From JACJXF01 sp964349045 (GTDB lineage Bacteria; Bacteroidota; Bacteroidia; Bacteroidales; GCA-2748055), in the NCBI GenBank assembly GCA_964349045.1, contig CAYGFI010000050.1, positions 1 to 27,326 of the forward strand: a stretch of DNA of 27,326 nucleotides. Reading direction: 5' to 3'. Numbering within the stretch: position 1 is the first letter of the stretch; every line of letters begins with the position of its first letter. The notes under the pieces are model-generated. The model did no database searches and had not been told where the DNA came from. It was given only the letters and a program-made list of their open reading frames with translations. Shown here one piece after another: positions 1 to 8,562 of this stretch. Both the position numbers and the translations under genes were made by a program.

Positions 1-86
1 CGTTAATGTTGTCAAATAAATACAAAACTTATTTTATTGACATTGATCGGGAAATGGATAAAAAAAGTTTTGAAAAGATCTGGTAA
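1..86 (+). CDS. 3' end of an unidentified protein (cut by window edge)
   Basis: An open frame enters from the left edge (codons in phase with base 3) and ends at TAA, bases 84-86. The readable tail is about 27 residues and includes NKYKTYFIDIDREMDKKSF, ending in EKIW. Its mix of charged and aromatic residues looks like a real protein C-terminus rather than random AT-rich translation, but the piece is too short to assign a family. It lies 109 nt upstream of the next gene on the same strand and could belong to the same unit. No function is proposed. Confidence 0.5.
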   Translation, partial: LMLSNKYKTYFIDIDREMDKKSFEKIW

Positions 87-195
87 TTATATTAATTAAC
101 AGACATGTAACATAACTTTAGTTTAAGAATTAAAATTCTAAAAGACAATAAGTTTTTTACTTTAGTAATTTTATGTTATAAATTAAACCTGTAAA

Positions 196-2025
196 ATGGT
201 CTCATTTCGGATAAACTATTCTCTTAAAAATAATTGGCAATGGTTTATGTATATTCTATTTGCGTTATTTTTCTATCTTATTATTTCTCAATTATACAAC
301 CCTGGTCTTTTTTATCTTAATTATCAACCTTTTTTTGCTTTCGATTCAGCATTTTATGATTATCACTTTCAATTTAAGTCAGGATATATCAGCCTCATTT
401 CTCAGTTTTTCCTGCAGTTTATGTATTATCCTTTCACCGGCTCTATTATTATCTCAGCATTGTTGATCATCCTGGCTTTGGTTTTCCGGAAAATCTTTCA
501 AAGAACAATTACATCCGGATTTGAAGGAATCGAATTTATCTCTCCCATATTTATTCTATGGCAATTAAAAAACTATTCGACCGGTCTTGAGTCATTTGTA
601 ATCCTGCTATTCGCTGGTATTATATACATTGGAGCCGACATCGTAAAACAAAATTTTTTTCTTAGAGGAATATACCAATTAATAACAATATATTTTGCAT
701 TTGTGATTTTGGGATTTCCAGTTTCATTTATTCTTACAATGTTATATTTAATTAATGGGTTAATCCACATGAAATCAATACGATCCGTTTTATTCCCTTT
801 ATGCGGATTAGCTTTATTTGCTATACTATCGTTTACTATTTTAGGATCGAAACTAATTCAATTTCAACTTGAGCAATTTAGTTTTTCTGACTTAAATGTT
901 ACCTTCCCCGGATTTTGGTATATCTGTATTTACATTACCCTTGCCTTTCTTCTTATTTTATTGCCTGCAAATAATTTTTTCAACCGGATTGCATACAGGA
1001 GAAAGCAAATTATGAATGCTTTGTTTTTTCCTGTTATACTTACTTTATTTTGTAGCATTGCATTTAAAACACTTTTTATAAACAAGGAAAAATTCAAGGT
1101 TGAAATCGATCTTTTTTCGGTCAACAAGGAATGGAATAAAGTGCTGTCATTTAAAAGTATGGTTGGTAATCAGGACAGGATCGCCAGATTTCAATTAAAT
1201 AGGGCATTATTTGAGACAGGACAAATGAGCGAAAATTTATTTGCCATTCCACAGGAATGGGGTGAATATTCGCTTCTTTTAAATAAGGAATTTTCAAAGG
1301 ACTGCCTTTCCTACTCAAGCGATTTATACAACGATTTCGGTTTTATTAAGGCTGCAAAATACTGGATGATCGAGTATCAAACCTATGCGCCTTATGCGCC
1401 AAAGTCATTGGAACGTTTGGCAATATCTTCCCTGACCCTTGGAGAAATATCAACAGCCAGGAAGTATTTTACAATTCTAAGTAAATCAATCATTTACAGA
1501 GAATCTTCAAAGATTCTGATCGATAGACTTTCAAATGAACCATTTAAATTAATGAGAGAATTTAAACCTGATATATTAGCAATAATAAAAGATGAAAATC
1601 CTATAAATCTCAGGGAACCTGATCTGGATCTGTATAATGTATTAAAAGTTAGTCCTAAAAACAAGATGGCTTTTGAATATCTTATGTCATATTATATATT
1701 ACGCAACGACCTTATCAACTTTTACCGTTTTCTTCCACTGGTGTTAAAATCAGGTTTTTATACCCAAATGCCAAAAACCTATGAAGAAGCTTTGATTCAG
1801 TATTATGTGGAAGTAAAGCGACCAGTCAGTACATGGGAATTTGTTATTAATAAGAACACTATTGAAAGATATAAGGTATTTAATGAAACATTCCTGGCAA
1901 ACAGGTCTGATCCTGTCAGGTTAAAAGAAATCCTTAAGCCCGGATTTAAAAATACATATTGGTATTATGCAAATTTTGACAGTCCAAAAGCAAAGGGGAA
2001 AAGTATTAAATCTAAAGGTACATGA
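196..2025 (+). CDS. Polytopic inner-membrane protein with helical-repeat tail (DUF6057-like)
   Basis: This 609-residue protein has two parts. Roughly residues 12-305 form many hydrophobic segments, for example FMYILFALFFYLIISQLY near the N-terminus and LLIILALVFRKIF further on. They are consistent with about eight to ten membrane helices. From about residue 305 on the chain is soluble and helical, with TPR-like stretches such as FGFIKAAKYWMIEYQ and LGEISTARKYFTIL. No catalytic motif is visible. I associate this layout with the DUF6057 family of Bacteroidota, from memory of the family and without a search. The stop overlaps the next start as ATGA, so it is almost certainly translationally coupled to the haem-motif propeller lipoprotein. 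That suggests the two act together at the periplasmic side of the inner membrane. The ATG at 196 is preceded by an AT-rich leader, normal for this phylum. Gene and membrane topology are secure; the role is unknown. Confidence 0.85.
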   Translation: MVSFRINYSLKNNWQWFMYILFALFFYLIISQLYNPGLFYLNYQPFFAFDSAFYDYHFQFKSGYISLISQFFLQFMYYPFTGSIIISALLIILALVFRKIFQRTITSGFEGIEFISPIFILWQLKNYSTGLESFVILLFAGIIYIGADIVKQNFFLRGIYQLITIYFAFVILGFPVSFILTMLYLINGLIHMKSIRSVLFPLCGLALFAILSFTILGSKLIQFQLEQFSFSDLNVTFPGFWYICIYITLAFLLILLPANNFFNRIAYRRKQIMNALFFPVILTLFCSIAFKTLFINKEKFKVEIDLFSVNKEWNKVLSFKSMVGNQDRIARFQLNRALFETGQMSENLFAIPQEWGEYSLLLNKEFSKDCLSYSSDLYNDFGFIKAAKYWMIEYQTYAPYAPKSLERLAISSLTLGEISTARKYFTILSKSIIYRESSKILIDRLSNEPFKLMREFKPDILAIIKDENPINLREPDLDLYNVLKVSPKNKMAFEYLMSYYILRNDLINFYRFLPLVLKSGFYTQMPKTYEEALIQYYVEVKRPVSTWEFVINKNTIERYKVFNETFLANRSDPVRLKEILKPGFKNTYWYYANFDSPKAKGKSIKSKGT

Positions 2026-3560
2026 AAAAGCAAATATCACTTTTTTCAATCGTATTAATTATTTTAATAACAGGATGCAATGCAGGAAAAAAGAAAACTG
2101 ACCGTATTGAAAACAGGTTAGCTATTATTTATCCCGATTATTCCTCTTTGGTTATTCCGGTAAATATTGCCCCTTTGAATTTTATAATACATGAGGATGC
2201 TCAGGAATATAGTGTGAGTTTTTCAGGATCAGACAACAATGGATTTAGAGTAAATTCCAAGGATGGGAAAATAATTATCCCGATAAAAAAATGGAAAAAA
2301 CTTTTAAATGAAAGCCAGGGAGATTCTATATTAATTGGTATCGCTGTAAAGAAGGATAATTTGTGGGTAGGTTACCAATCCTTTAAAAACTTTGTTTCAC
2401 CTGATTCGCTCGATGCCTATATTGTCTACCGAAGGATAAATTCCGCTTTGATTCTTTGGAATAGGATGTCAATAGTTCAGAGAAGTACTGAAACTTTCGA
2501 AGAATCGGCCATATTGGAGAATAAAAACACTTCCGGGAATTGTATGCATTGCCATACTTTTCAGAACCACAATCCCGAAAATATATTGATCCATCTCCGT
2601 ACCCCGCCTGGTGGGACTTATATACGTTCGAATGGAATTGAGCGATGGTTAGAAACAAAAACAGCTTATACCCCGGCATCATTTGCATACCCGGCATGGC
2701 ATCCTTCAAAAAACTATATTGCATTTTCTACCAATATTATTCACCAGTTTATGTATGCTTCCGGTGAACGATTAAACTACGTTTACGACGAAAGTTCTGA
2801 TATTATAGTTTATGATGTGAAAAACAATCTTGTTTTTACCTCACCGAAAATTGCCGGAGAAGACCTTGAAAACCTGCCTAACTGGTCGCCTGATGGTAAA
2901 TACCTATATTACATTAACTGTCCGGCCGGGCGAAAGAAAATCGATGGGATTCGTGTAAAATACGACCTCATGCGTATTTATTTCAATTCCGAAACTCATG
3001 AATGGGGACAAGCAGATACTTTGCTCTCTTCTGAAAAAACCGGTCTAAGTATAACCTTTCCGGAAGCTTCTCCCGATGGAAGGTTTATTGTTTTTTGCAT
3101 GGCTGATTACGGCTATTTTACTATCGGAAATACCTCGAGTGACCTGTATATTCTTGATCTGAATGACAGAAAGTACCGTAAGCTCAATATAAACAGCCGA
3201 CAAACCGAAAGTTTTCATAACTGGTCTTTAAATAGCCGATGGCTGGTTTTTGCAAGTAAAAGGGAAGATGGTGTAATTACACTACCCTATTTTACCCATA
3301 TCGATGCTAAAGGGATTGAATCCAAACCATTTGTACTTCCTGCCAAAGACCCCGAATCTTTAATTACCCGGTTATATAATTATAACAGGCCGGTATTAAT
3401 CACAGGAAAGGTAAGCGTATCGCAAAAGGAAATTCTTACTACTATTTATAATCCAACTGAAAAAGTCATCTTCGACACAACTAATTTGGCGATAGATTCA
3501 CTTTCTTTCTTTAATAAACCGACAAAAAAATATGAATCGGACATATACCGGAAACAATGA
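2022..3560 (+). CDS. TolB-like beta-propeller lipoprotein with one c-type haem motif
   Basis: A 512-residue lipoprotein: the signal ends in the lipobox ITGC, with lipidated Cys19. The mature start is NAGKKKTD, basic rather than acidic, so it probably stays on the periplasmic side and is not surface-exported. Residues about 35-140 look like a beta-rich domain. C174-M-H-C177-H178 is a classical CXXCH haem c attachment site, followed closely by HNPENILIH. From about residue 215 there are PD40/WD40-type propeller blades of the TolB kind: YPAWHPSKNYIAFST, LPNWSPDGKYLYY, FPEASPDGRFIVF and HNWSLNSRWLVFAS. The TolB-like resemblance is to the fold only; nothing links it to the Tol-Pal system. The start overlaps the stop of the membrane-protein gene. 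A periplasmic redox or sensing role with that partner is inference. The axial sixth ligand is not obvious. Confidence 0.85.
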   Translation: MKKQISLFSIVLIILITGCNAGKKKTDRIENRLAIIYPDYSSLVIPVNIAPLNFIIHEDAQEYSVSFSGSDNNGFRVNSKDGKIIIPIKKWKKLLNESQGDSILIGIAVKKDNLWVGYQSFKNFVSPDSLDAYIVYRRINSALILWNRMSIVQRSTETFEESAILENKNTSGNCMHCHTFQNHNPENILIHLRTPPGGTYIRSNGIERWLETKTAYTPASFAYPAWHPSKNYIAFSTNIIHQFMYASGERLNYVYDESSDIIVYDVKNNLVFTSPKIAGEDLENLPNWSPDGKYLYYINCPAGRKKIDGIRVKYDLMRIYFNSETHEWGQADTLLSSEKTGLSITFPEASPDGRFIVFCMADYGYFTIGNTSSDLYILDLNDRKYRKLNINSRQTESFHNWSLNSRWLVFASKREDGVITLPYFTHIDAKGIESKPFVLPAKDPESLITRLYNYNRPVLITGKVSVSQKEILTTIYNPTEKVIFDTTNLAIDSLSFFNKPTKKYESDIYRKQ

Positions 3561-3797
3561 ACTATCTTGCAGTAAAGCAGACAAGATATCAAAAAATGAT
3601 CTCTTCCTTTCTATGCTCTCCTTTACAGAAACTAAAGCGTAAGAGACAAACATCGGAATATTTCCTCCATTATTTCAATTGGCTCCTGAATCGGGATTAG
3701 TTTGACTTACAAATATCAGTTCACTTTTCCGATTTTATCGGGACTGGATGTTTTGAAATTTGAGTTTCACGAATAAATTCAAAATCCAAAAAGCATT

Positions 3798-6068
3798 CTA
3801 ACTACCGTCCATAACCATTTTCTCAAGTAATGAAATTCCCGGGTAACTGGGTTCAATATGTTTAAGCTGCTCCAGGCAATTTTTCGCTCTGAAAAAATTT
3901 TTACCGGCCATGTTTATTCGGATTATCTCATCCAGGAACAAAGGTTCAAATTTAAACCAGGGAAAAGCTTTTTCCATGAAGAAAACGGCATTATTAAAAT
4001 CCTGCATCTCATAATATATGTTACCGATCATCCGGTTAACAACGGGAGAATCGTTTATTTCCAACGCTGCAATTAATAATTCCAATGCATGTTTAGTCAT
4101 TTTATCTTTTAAATATTCCCGGGCCTTTTCAACCTGGTCCTTAATATCGATTGGCAAATAATTACTGAATGAATAAGTTTTTGGGGGGACCATGACTCGT
4201 AGCCCCGGTGAATACTGATTAATAATTTCATAAACCTGCCTTGCCTCTGTTTGTCTTCCGCTATATATATAACACTGATAAAGTTTATTCAGGATTTTGG
4301 GTTTTGTTTCATTGTCAGCAAAATCAAATGCCTTCGTAAATAATTTCGATGCATGGGAAAAGTCATTTTGTATCATACAAATTTCACCAGCCCTGAAACC
4401 TGCAAAATAGGATTGTTCATATTCAAGAGATTGTTCAAAATACTTTAGCGCCAATGGAAGGTCCCCTGCTGTAATGAAATAAGACGCTGCTTCCCTTAGA
4501 AATTTAGGAGTTGAAGGAGCAATCTGTACAATTGCCTTATATTCACGATAAGCCTTAATCGGCTCATTTCTCTCAATAAACTTTTTGGCAAGATTTTGGT
4601 GTGAAACCACCGGAATACTATTTTTATTTACCAAATGACTAAACGCAATGGAATCGATCAGATCAACAGGCTTATAAATTAACCGATAGTCAAGATAAGT
4701 CGTCGTCTCATCCCTGAACGGCCAGTGATATTTGAGATTTTCAATCATATGATACCCTTGCAAACTGTCCAGATCAGTATAACCGTAGGAATTCTGAAAG
4801 GAAGTTTCAGACCGGGTTGTAAATTTATTAGTTTCATTCGCAATGAGTTTAGATTCTGTTATGGATGTATAAAACACATCTGCCATCAGAAAGTATCCGG
4901 AAATGTTTGGATGAACGTGTTCAGTAAACAGATTATTCCCAACGATTGAGTCAGGAGATTTTTTTTCAAATGCCTGCACCATTGGTACAAGGTAACAATG
5001 GTATTTGGCTGCCAATTCTTCAATTGAATTATTTATGTCCGAAGAAGCCCTGAATCTCACACAATCAAGATCTCTCGCACGTGTATATAATTCCTTTGCC
5101 GGTATGAATTCTCCCTTGTCAAAGTGCTGCCGGGCTTTAGTGTAAATTTCATCCGCACTTTCCTCCTGCCCTGATTTAATGGAACCAAACGGTTTAATAT
5201 CCCTAATATTACTTACAAGAGTGCTAATGAAAACAGGCACTTTATTTTTTGACGCTTTCTGCAGGATTGCAGACATATTTGCCTGATAATGGTTCAGACC
5301 GGCATTGTATTCATTACTTCCATATACTATATCTGCATTTTTGACAATCCTGGTCATAAGTGTACCCCGTTTTTTAAATTGTGACGAGCTTTCCCCTGTA
5401 GTCCGAAGTTTATAAATTGTATGCCGTATTAACTGATAAAACTTCAAATTAAGTAACTTCATATGAAGCAATACTATTGAACGACTTTTGCCAACGCCTT
5501 CATTTGATCCTACACCAAATGCTCCGTAATACTCATTATGGCCTGCGTAGATAAGTATAGCATCAGGTTTTTCAGCAAGGATGTCATCCGTAAAATCGAA
5601 AAGTGTAAAACTATTAATTGCGGTAATTGCTGTATTAATAATTTCTATACGCATTTCAGGATAAGCAGATTGCAGCCGGCTTTGCAAAATCCTTGGGAAC
5701 ATCAGGTTAGGTTCATATGGAAAGCCAACTACAGTAGAACTTCCCATTACGAAAATACGAAAACAATTATTATCCTTATTCTTACGAAATATATCATTTA
5801 CAGGTCTGCTATACTCATGATCCTGGAAATATTTAGCCCCTATTTCCGGATTTACAATTTTAAAATCCCGGAAAGCGGGATCCGGAGGACTGATAAAGAG
5901 GCTATAATCCTGACCGTAATGAAATAAGCGCAGACATAATTCAAATGTGCAGAAAATGAATATTGGTAATATTATCAGAATTAAGTAAAATATAAATTTT
6001 CCTGGGGGCAGTAAAAAATTTATATTTATGGTATTAGAATTGCTCATATCAAATTCATAAAACAACAT
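3798..6068 (-). CDS. Membrane-anchored SGNH/GDSL hydrolase with TPR repeats
   Basis: This 756-residue protein has one N-terminal membrane helix (about 22-45, FIFYLILIILPIFIFCTFEL) and then an SGNH hydrolase domain. Block I is MGSSTVVGFP with likely nucleophile Ser111. Block III is GHNEYYG (176-182), with Asn178 the expected oxyanion-hole residue. Block V is EHVHPN (383-388), with His386 as catalytic base and Glu383 at the usual Asp position. Between blocks III and V a short TPR-like stretch is present (DKGEFIPAKELYTRARDL). From about residue 500 to the end there are several TPR units, for example AGDLPLALKYFEQSLEYEQS. The family covers esterases and acyl-sugar or cell-wall deacetylases; the substrate is unknown. 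The ATG at 6068 is preceded by AAAGG five bases upstream, which favours it over the Met at codon 8. It is convergent with the propeller gene and divergent from the T9SS gene. Confidence 0.85.
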   Translation of the reverse strand: MLFYEFDMSNSNTININFLLPPGKFIFYLILIILPIFIFCTFELCLRLFHYGQDYSLFISPPDPAFRDFKIVNPEIGAKYFQDHEYSRPVNDIFRKNKDNNCFRIFVMGSSTVVGFPYEPNLMFPRILQSRLQSAYPEMRIEIINTAITAINSFTLFDFTDDILAEKPDAILIYAGHNEYYGAFGVGSNEGVGKSRSIVLLHMKLLNLKFYQLIRHTIYKLRTTGESSSQFKKRGTLMTRIVKNADIVYGSNEYNAGLNHYQANMSAILQKASKNKVPVFISTLVSNIRDIKPFGSIKSGQEESADEIYTKARQHFDKGEFIPAKELYTRARDLDCVRFRASSDINNSIEELAAKYHCYLVPMVQAFEKKSPDSIVGNNLFTEHVHPNISGYFLMADVFYTSITESKLIANETNKFTTRSETSFQNSYGYTDLDSLQGYHMIENLKYHWPFRDETTTYLDYRLIYKPVDLIDSIAFSHLVNKNSIPVVSHQNLAKKFIERNEPIKAYREYKAIVQIAPSTPKFLREAASYFITAGDLPLALKYFEQSLEYEQSYFAGFRAGEICMIQNDFSHASKLFTKAFDFADNETKPKILNKLYQCYIYSGRQTEARQVYEIINQYSPGLRVMVPPKTYSFSNYLPIDIKDQVEKAREYLKDKMTKHALELLIAALEINDSPVVNRMIGNIYYEMQDFNNAVFFMEKAFPWFKFEPLFLDEIIRINMAGKNFFRAKNCLEQLKHIEPSYPGISLLEKMVMDGS

Positions 6069-6252
6069 TTAAGCCTTTACTTACATCCCTTTATTGTTCA
6101 AAAATCAGCTTGTTTTAACAAATCTTCATTTTTAACAATATTCATAACAATAATACAGAAAAACTTAAAACTTGTAAAGTAAAATTCTTGTTTTTATCAA
6201 TTATTTATTATTAATTTACATGACTTTTAATTACTAACTAAAAACAAAAATT
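6069..6252. promoter_or_regulatory. Divergent intergenic region with start signals for both flanking genes
   Basis: A 184-bp AT-rich spacer between the SGNH hydrolase gene (-) and the CBM/T9SS gene (+), so it must hold promoters for both. On the plus strand TTCTTG (6185-6190) followed 21 bases later by TAATTTAC (6212-6219) loosely resembles the Bacteroidota -33 (TTTG) and -7 (TAnnTTTG) elements. It would start transcription about 25-30 nt before the ATG at 6253. The -7 match is imperfect, so this is a weak call. No operator-like palindrome was seen. Confidence 0.3.
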
Positions 6253-7986
6253 ATGAAAAGAAAGATCTTTACACTCTTCCTTGGATGTATGGCAGTAGTC
6301 GTTGTTTTTGCACAGCAGCCATCAGCGGAAATACTCAAAGCTACCACCGCTCCTGAAATTGACGGTGTTATTGATGAGGTTTGGGCTACTGCATCACCCA
6401 ATAACATTGATCAGCCATTTCAGGCAGAATTACCAACTCTTGGTGAATCAGGCGAAACAACATGGAAAGCATTATGGACAGAAGATGGCTGGTACATTCT
6501 TCTTCAGGTTACTGATGATGGCTTTTGGCCAAATTATGCTGTTACTCCTGCCGGAAACAACTGGGAATATGATAAACCGGAAATTTATTTTGACGTAAAT
6601 TACGAACTGGCTGACGGCCTTGGACCTGCTGCAGGTTTAGGTCACTTCCAGGTTGCTCCCGGATTTACCGATGGAAAAAACGATGGAACTCCATTTACAG
6701 GAACTGACGGTGTAGTTTATGCTTTTATGGTATCCGATCCTTACACAGGGTATATTGGCGAATATTTTATTCCCTGGGCAAAGCTGGTTGACAAAGATGG
6801 TATTCAAATTGACTTAACTGCAAACGTCGGTTTTGATGTTACCATCATTGACAGGGAAGATGGCGACCCTGGACGTAAACGTGCAGTCTGGGCAAACGTA
6901 GGCGCTATAAATGAATCATGGAGCAATATGAACGATTGCGGAATTATTACTTTCCTTGGCGCTGCAGCTGCAACTGATGTGGAAAGCATTGAAATTACAG
7001 GAGGTACTATAACTGTAAATAATGGTACCCTTCAAATTGTTGCTACAGTTCTTCCTGAGAATGCAACCAACAAAGCTCTAAAATGGACTGTTCAAAATGG
7101 AACCGGAAGAGCAACAATAAGTTCATCCGGAGTTGTTACACCAATAATGAATGGCGAAGTAACTGTTATGGCTTCTTCCACTGATGGTTCTTTCATTGAT
7201 GCAACTGCTACTGTTACAATTAGTAATCAGTTTGTTTCTTTAGAAGAAATCAATGTTATAAAAAATGGTGATTTTAATGAAGTAAGCGCTACCCTTCAGG
7301 GTATTGGATGGGGTGGATGGACAGATGCCGCTCCTGGTCATACAGTAGCAGAAGGTGTTTCCGTTCATACTCCTCTTACTACTGCTGATGTTTGGAGATA
7401 CCAGTTCAACCAGGAAAATTTAAATGCGCTTCCTAACGTTGACTATCAATTCAAATTCAAAGCATGGGCAGCTGCTGAAAGAACTTTCAATGTTGACTTT
7501 GAAGACATCGCTGGTAATAACTACAATAGATATGGTGCCACTACTGATCCCCGTTCAGGTAATGGTCGTTGTGATTGGACTTTTAACATTACAACAGAGC
7601 CCACCTGGTATATCTTCGATGTTAATTTCGACCAGATTGTTGGAAACACAGTCCAGAAAGTTCAGTTTATGCTTGGAACATCTGATATTATAACCTATAT
7701 CGACAGTATATACCTCATCAATTTAGCTGATCTTGCTTTTGTTACTGACGTTAATCCTGTTACTTCTAGCATTAAAGCTGTGAGGGTATATCCGATCCCG
7801 GCTGATAACCATCTTAACGTAGTTCTAACCACTGCTAATGCAAGAGTAACTATCTACAACAGCGTTGGTAAAAAAATGGAAGAAGTTTACGTACAAGGAA
7901 CTCAGCATACTTTTAATGTTAGCACCTATGCAAAAGGATTATATTTTGTAAAAGCTAACGACACCGTTGTTAAATTCCTCAAATAG
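6253..7986 (+). CDS. Secreted CBM9-like / Ig-like / CBM4_9-like protein with T9SS sorting domain
   Basis: A 577-residue secreted protein with a signal peptide at 1-20 (MAVVVVFA then QQ). Residues about 25-235 match the CBM9/DOMON-like pattern: TAPEIDGVIDEVWATA opens it and WYILLQVTDDGFWP and KPEIYFDVNYE follow. This domain binds sugars or redox groups in known relatives. Residues 242-322 are a bacterial Ig-like (Big_2) domain (VESIEITGGTITVNNGTLQI, GVVTPIMNGEVTVMA). Residues about 337-500 open with IKNGDFNE and read like a CBM4/9-type jelly roll. Residues 510-577 are a T9SS type A sorting domain (VRVYPIPADNHLNV, VTIYNSVGKKM, YAKGLYFVKAND). It should be exported by Sec, cross the outer membrane by type IX secretion and be anchored or released. 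No catalytic domain is visible, so binding or adhesion is the best guess. It is convergent with the SusC/SusD operon. Confidence 0.88.
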   Translation: MKRKIFTLFLGCMAVVVVFAQQPSAEILKATTAPEIDGVIDEVWATASPNNIDQPFQAELPTLGESGETTWKALWTEDGWYILLQVTDDGFWPNYAVTPAGNNWEYDKPEIYFDVNYELADGLGPAAGLGHFQVAPGFTDGKNDGTPFTGTDGVVYAFMVSDPYTGYIGEYFIPWAKLVDKDGIQIDLTANVGFDVTIIDREDGDPGRKRAVWANVGAINESWSNMNDCGIITFLGAAAATDVESIEITGGTITVNNGTLQIVATVLPENATNKALKWTVQNGTGRATISSSGVVTPIMNGEVTVMASSTDGSFIDATATVTISNQFVSLEEINVIKNGDFNEVSATLQGIGWGGWTDAAPGHTVAEGVSVHTPLTTADVWRYQFNQENLNALPNVDYQFKFKAWAAAERTFNVDFEDIAGNNYNRYGATTDPRSGNGRCDWTFNITTEPTWYIFDVNFDQIVGNTVQKVQFMLGTSDIITYIDSIYLINLADLAFVTDVNPVTSSIKAVRVYPIPADNHLNVVLTTANARVTIYNSVGKKMEEVYVQGTQHTFNVSTYAKGLYFVKANDTVVKFLK

Positions 7987-8002
7987 TATAATCTGGTAAT
8001 TT

Positions 8003-8036
8003 AAAAAGACTGCCTCCTGCGAGGCAGTCTTTTTTT
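8003..8036 (+). terminator. Rho-independent terminator after the CBM/T9SS gene
   Basis: A perfect 9-bp stem, GACTGCCTC (8008-8016) with GAGGCAGTC (8021-8029), and a CTGC loop. Five A residues before it extend the pairing into a run of seven T (8030-8036). It lies 16 nt after the stop codon at 7986. The A/T flanks mean it could also act on the opposite strand, but position makes the plus strand the main direction. Confidence 0.92.
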
Positions 8037-8218
8037 ATGCTTTACTGTTGAATTGGTCTTTCCCTTATAAAAAGACTTTCATGCAAACCTCTCATTCAGA
8101 ATAACTCCAAGCTATTGAATGTAATGCCAGATATCCCCCATCTTGATCCGGATTCCAACAGGGTTAGTGTATGAAGTCGGTGTCTTGTCAGATAATACTT
8201 ACAACTTCTGATTTTAGT

Positions 8219-8447
8219 TATTTCGCTGAGTTGCAGCTATAAAGTACCCGGGTAATTCCTGGCTGCAAATATTTTACTGCGATTCGGCTGAGCTCGTCTT
8301 AGCCTATTCAGCTTTATTTAGCGTTAGTGCTCCTCCTTCTTAATAACTATGGAGGAGGAACACTAACGCTTAAAAAAGCTGCAGAGCAGCTAAATATTTG
8401 TAGTCAGGAATTACATGGATACCTATAAGCTGCAGAGCAGCGAAATA
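8219..8447. repeat. Nested imperfect inverted-repeat element, about 230 bp
   Basis: The left arm begins TATTTCGCTGAGTTGCAGCT (8219-8238) and runs through GGTAATTCCTGGCTGCAAAT to about 8274. The reverse complement of the right arm (8447 back to about 8392) begins TATTTCGCTGCTCTGCAGCT and continues GTAATTCCTGACTACAAATA, so the arms match over about 55 bp with scattered differences. The centre holds a second hairpin (8320-8370). The right half also holds two copies of GCTGCAGAGCAGC about 51 bp apart. The element has no coding frame, sits between two convergent units, and resembles a MITE or REP-type palindromic repeat. Whether it recurs elsewhere in the genome cannot be seen here. Confidence 0.75.
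8320..8370. repeat. Central long hairpin of the inverted-repeat element
   Basis: AGCGTTAGTGCTCCTCC (8320-8336) pairs with GGAGGAGGAACACTAACGCT (8351-8370) over about 20 positions with two mismatches, around an 11-nt AT-rich loop. It is not followed by a clean T-run on either strand, so a plain terminator is less likely than a structural part of the surrounding element. Confidence 0.75.
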
Positions 8448-8449
8448 TT
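8376..8449. repeat. Direct repeat pair AAGCTGCAGAGCAGCnAAATATT
   Basis: Two copies (starting at 8376 and 8427) differ at one base, T or G after the core AAGCTGCAGAGCAGC. Each core is itself a small hairpin, AGCTGC AGA GCAGCT in the first copy. They belong to the right half of the larger inverted-repeat element. Confidence 0.75.
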
Positions 8450-8501
8450 AAAGATAAAAAAGTTTTAATGTTTTACCGGACAACAATGATTTCAAATGGA
8501 A

Positions 8502-8534
8502 TAAAAAAATGGCTGCCGGAAAACCGGCAGCCAT
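8502..8534 (-). terminator. Rho-independent terminator of the FAS1-SusC-SusD operon
   Basis: A perfect 11-bp stem, ATGGCTGCCGG (8509-8519) with CCGGCAGCCAT (8524-8534), and an AAAA loop. Read on the minus strand the stem is followed by seven T (complement of 8502-8508). It lies 28 nt after the last SusD stop and closes the operon. Confidence 0.92.
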
Positions 8535-8562
8535 ATTAAATACACTATTTGAATATTATAGT

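Larger units (their letters stand above)
8037..8562. other. Gene-free convergent intergenic stretch
   Basis: This stretch lies between two terminator-bounded transcription units. No open frame in it looks protein-coding. It contains the nested inverted repeat at 8219-8447 and the operon terminator at 8509-8534, listed separately. Bases 8041-8218 show nothing recognisable. Confidence 0.7.

Noticed and set aside
113..173. -7-like words TAACTTTA (113-120) and TAATTTTA (166-173) upstream of the gene at 196
   Set aside because: Each is one base off TAnnTTTG but no TTG element stands about 20 nt upstream, and such words are expected by chance in this AT-rich DNA.
2383..2724. 113-codon open frame on the minus strand inside the propeller lipoprotein gene
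   Set aside because: It lies wholly within a well-supported gene with clear motifs on the other strand, and its own translation shows no family features.
3721..3790. Small hairpins CCGAT-TTT-ATCGG and TTTTGAAATTT/AAATTCAAAA between convergent genes as terminators
   Set aside because: Stems are short or AT-only and no clean T-run follows in the right direction for either gene.
8320..8370. Central hairpin as a third terminator
   Set aside because: It lacks a T-run, both neighbouring units already end at strong terminators, and it is nested inside a larger inverted repeat.
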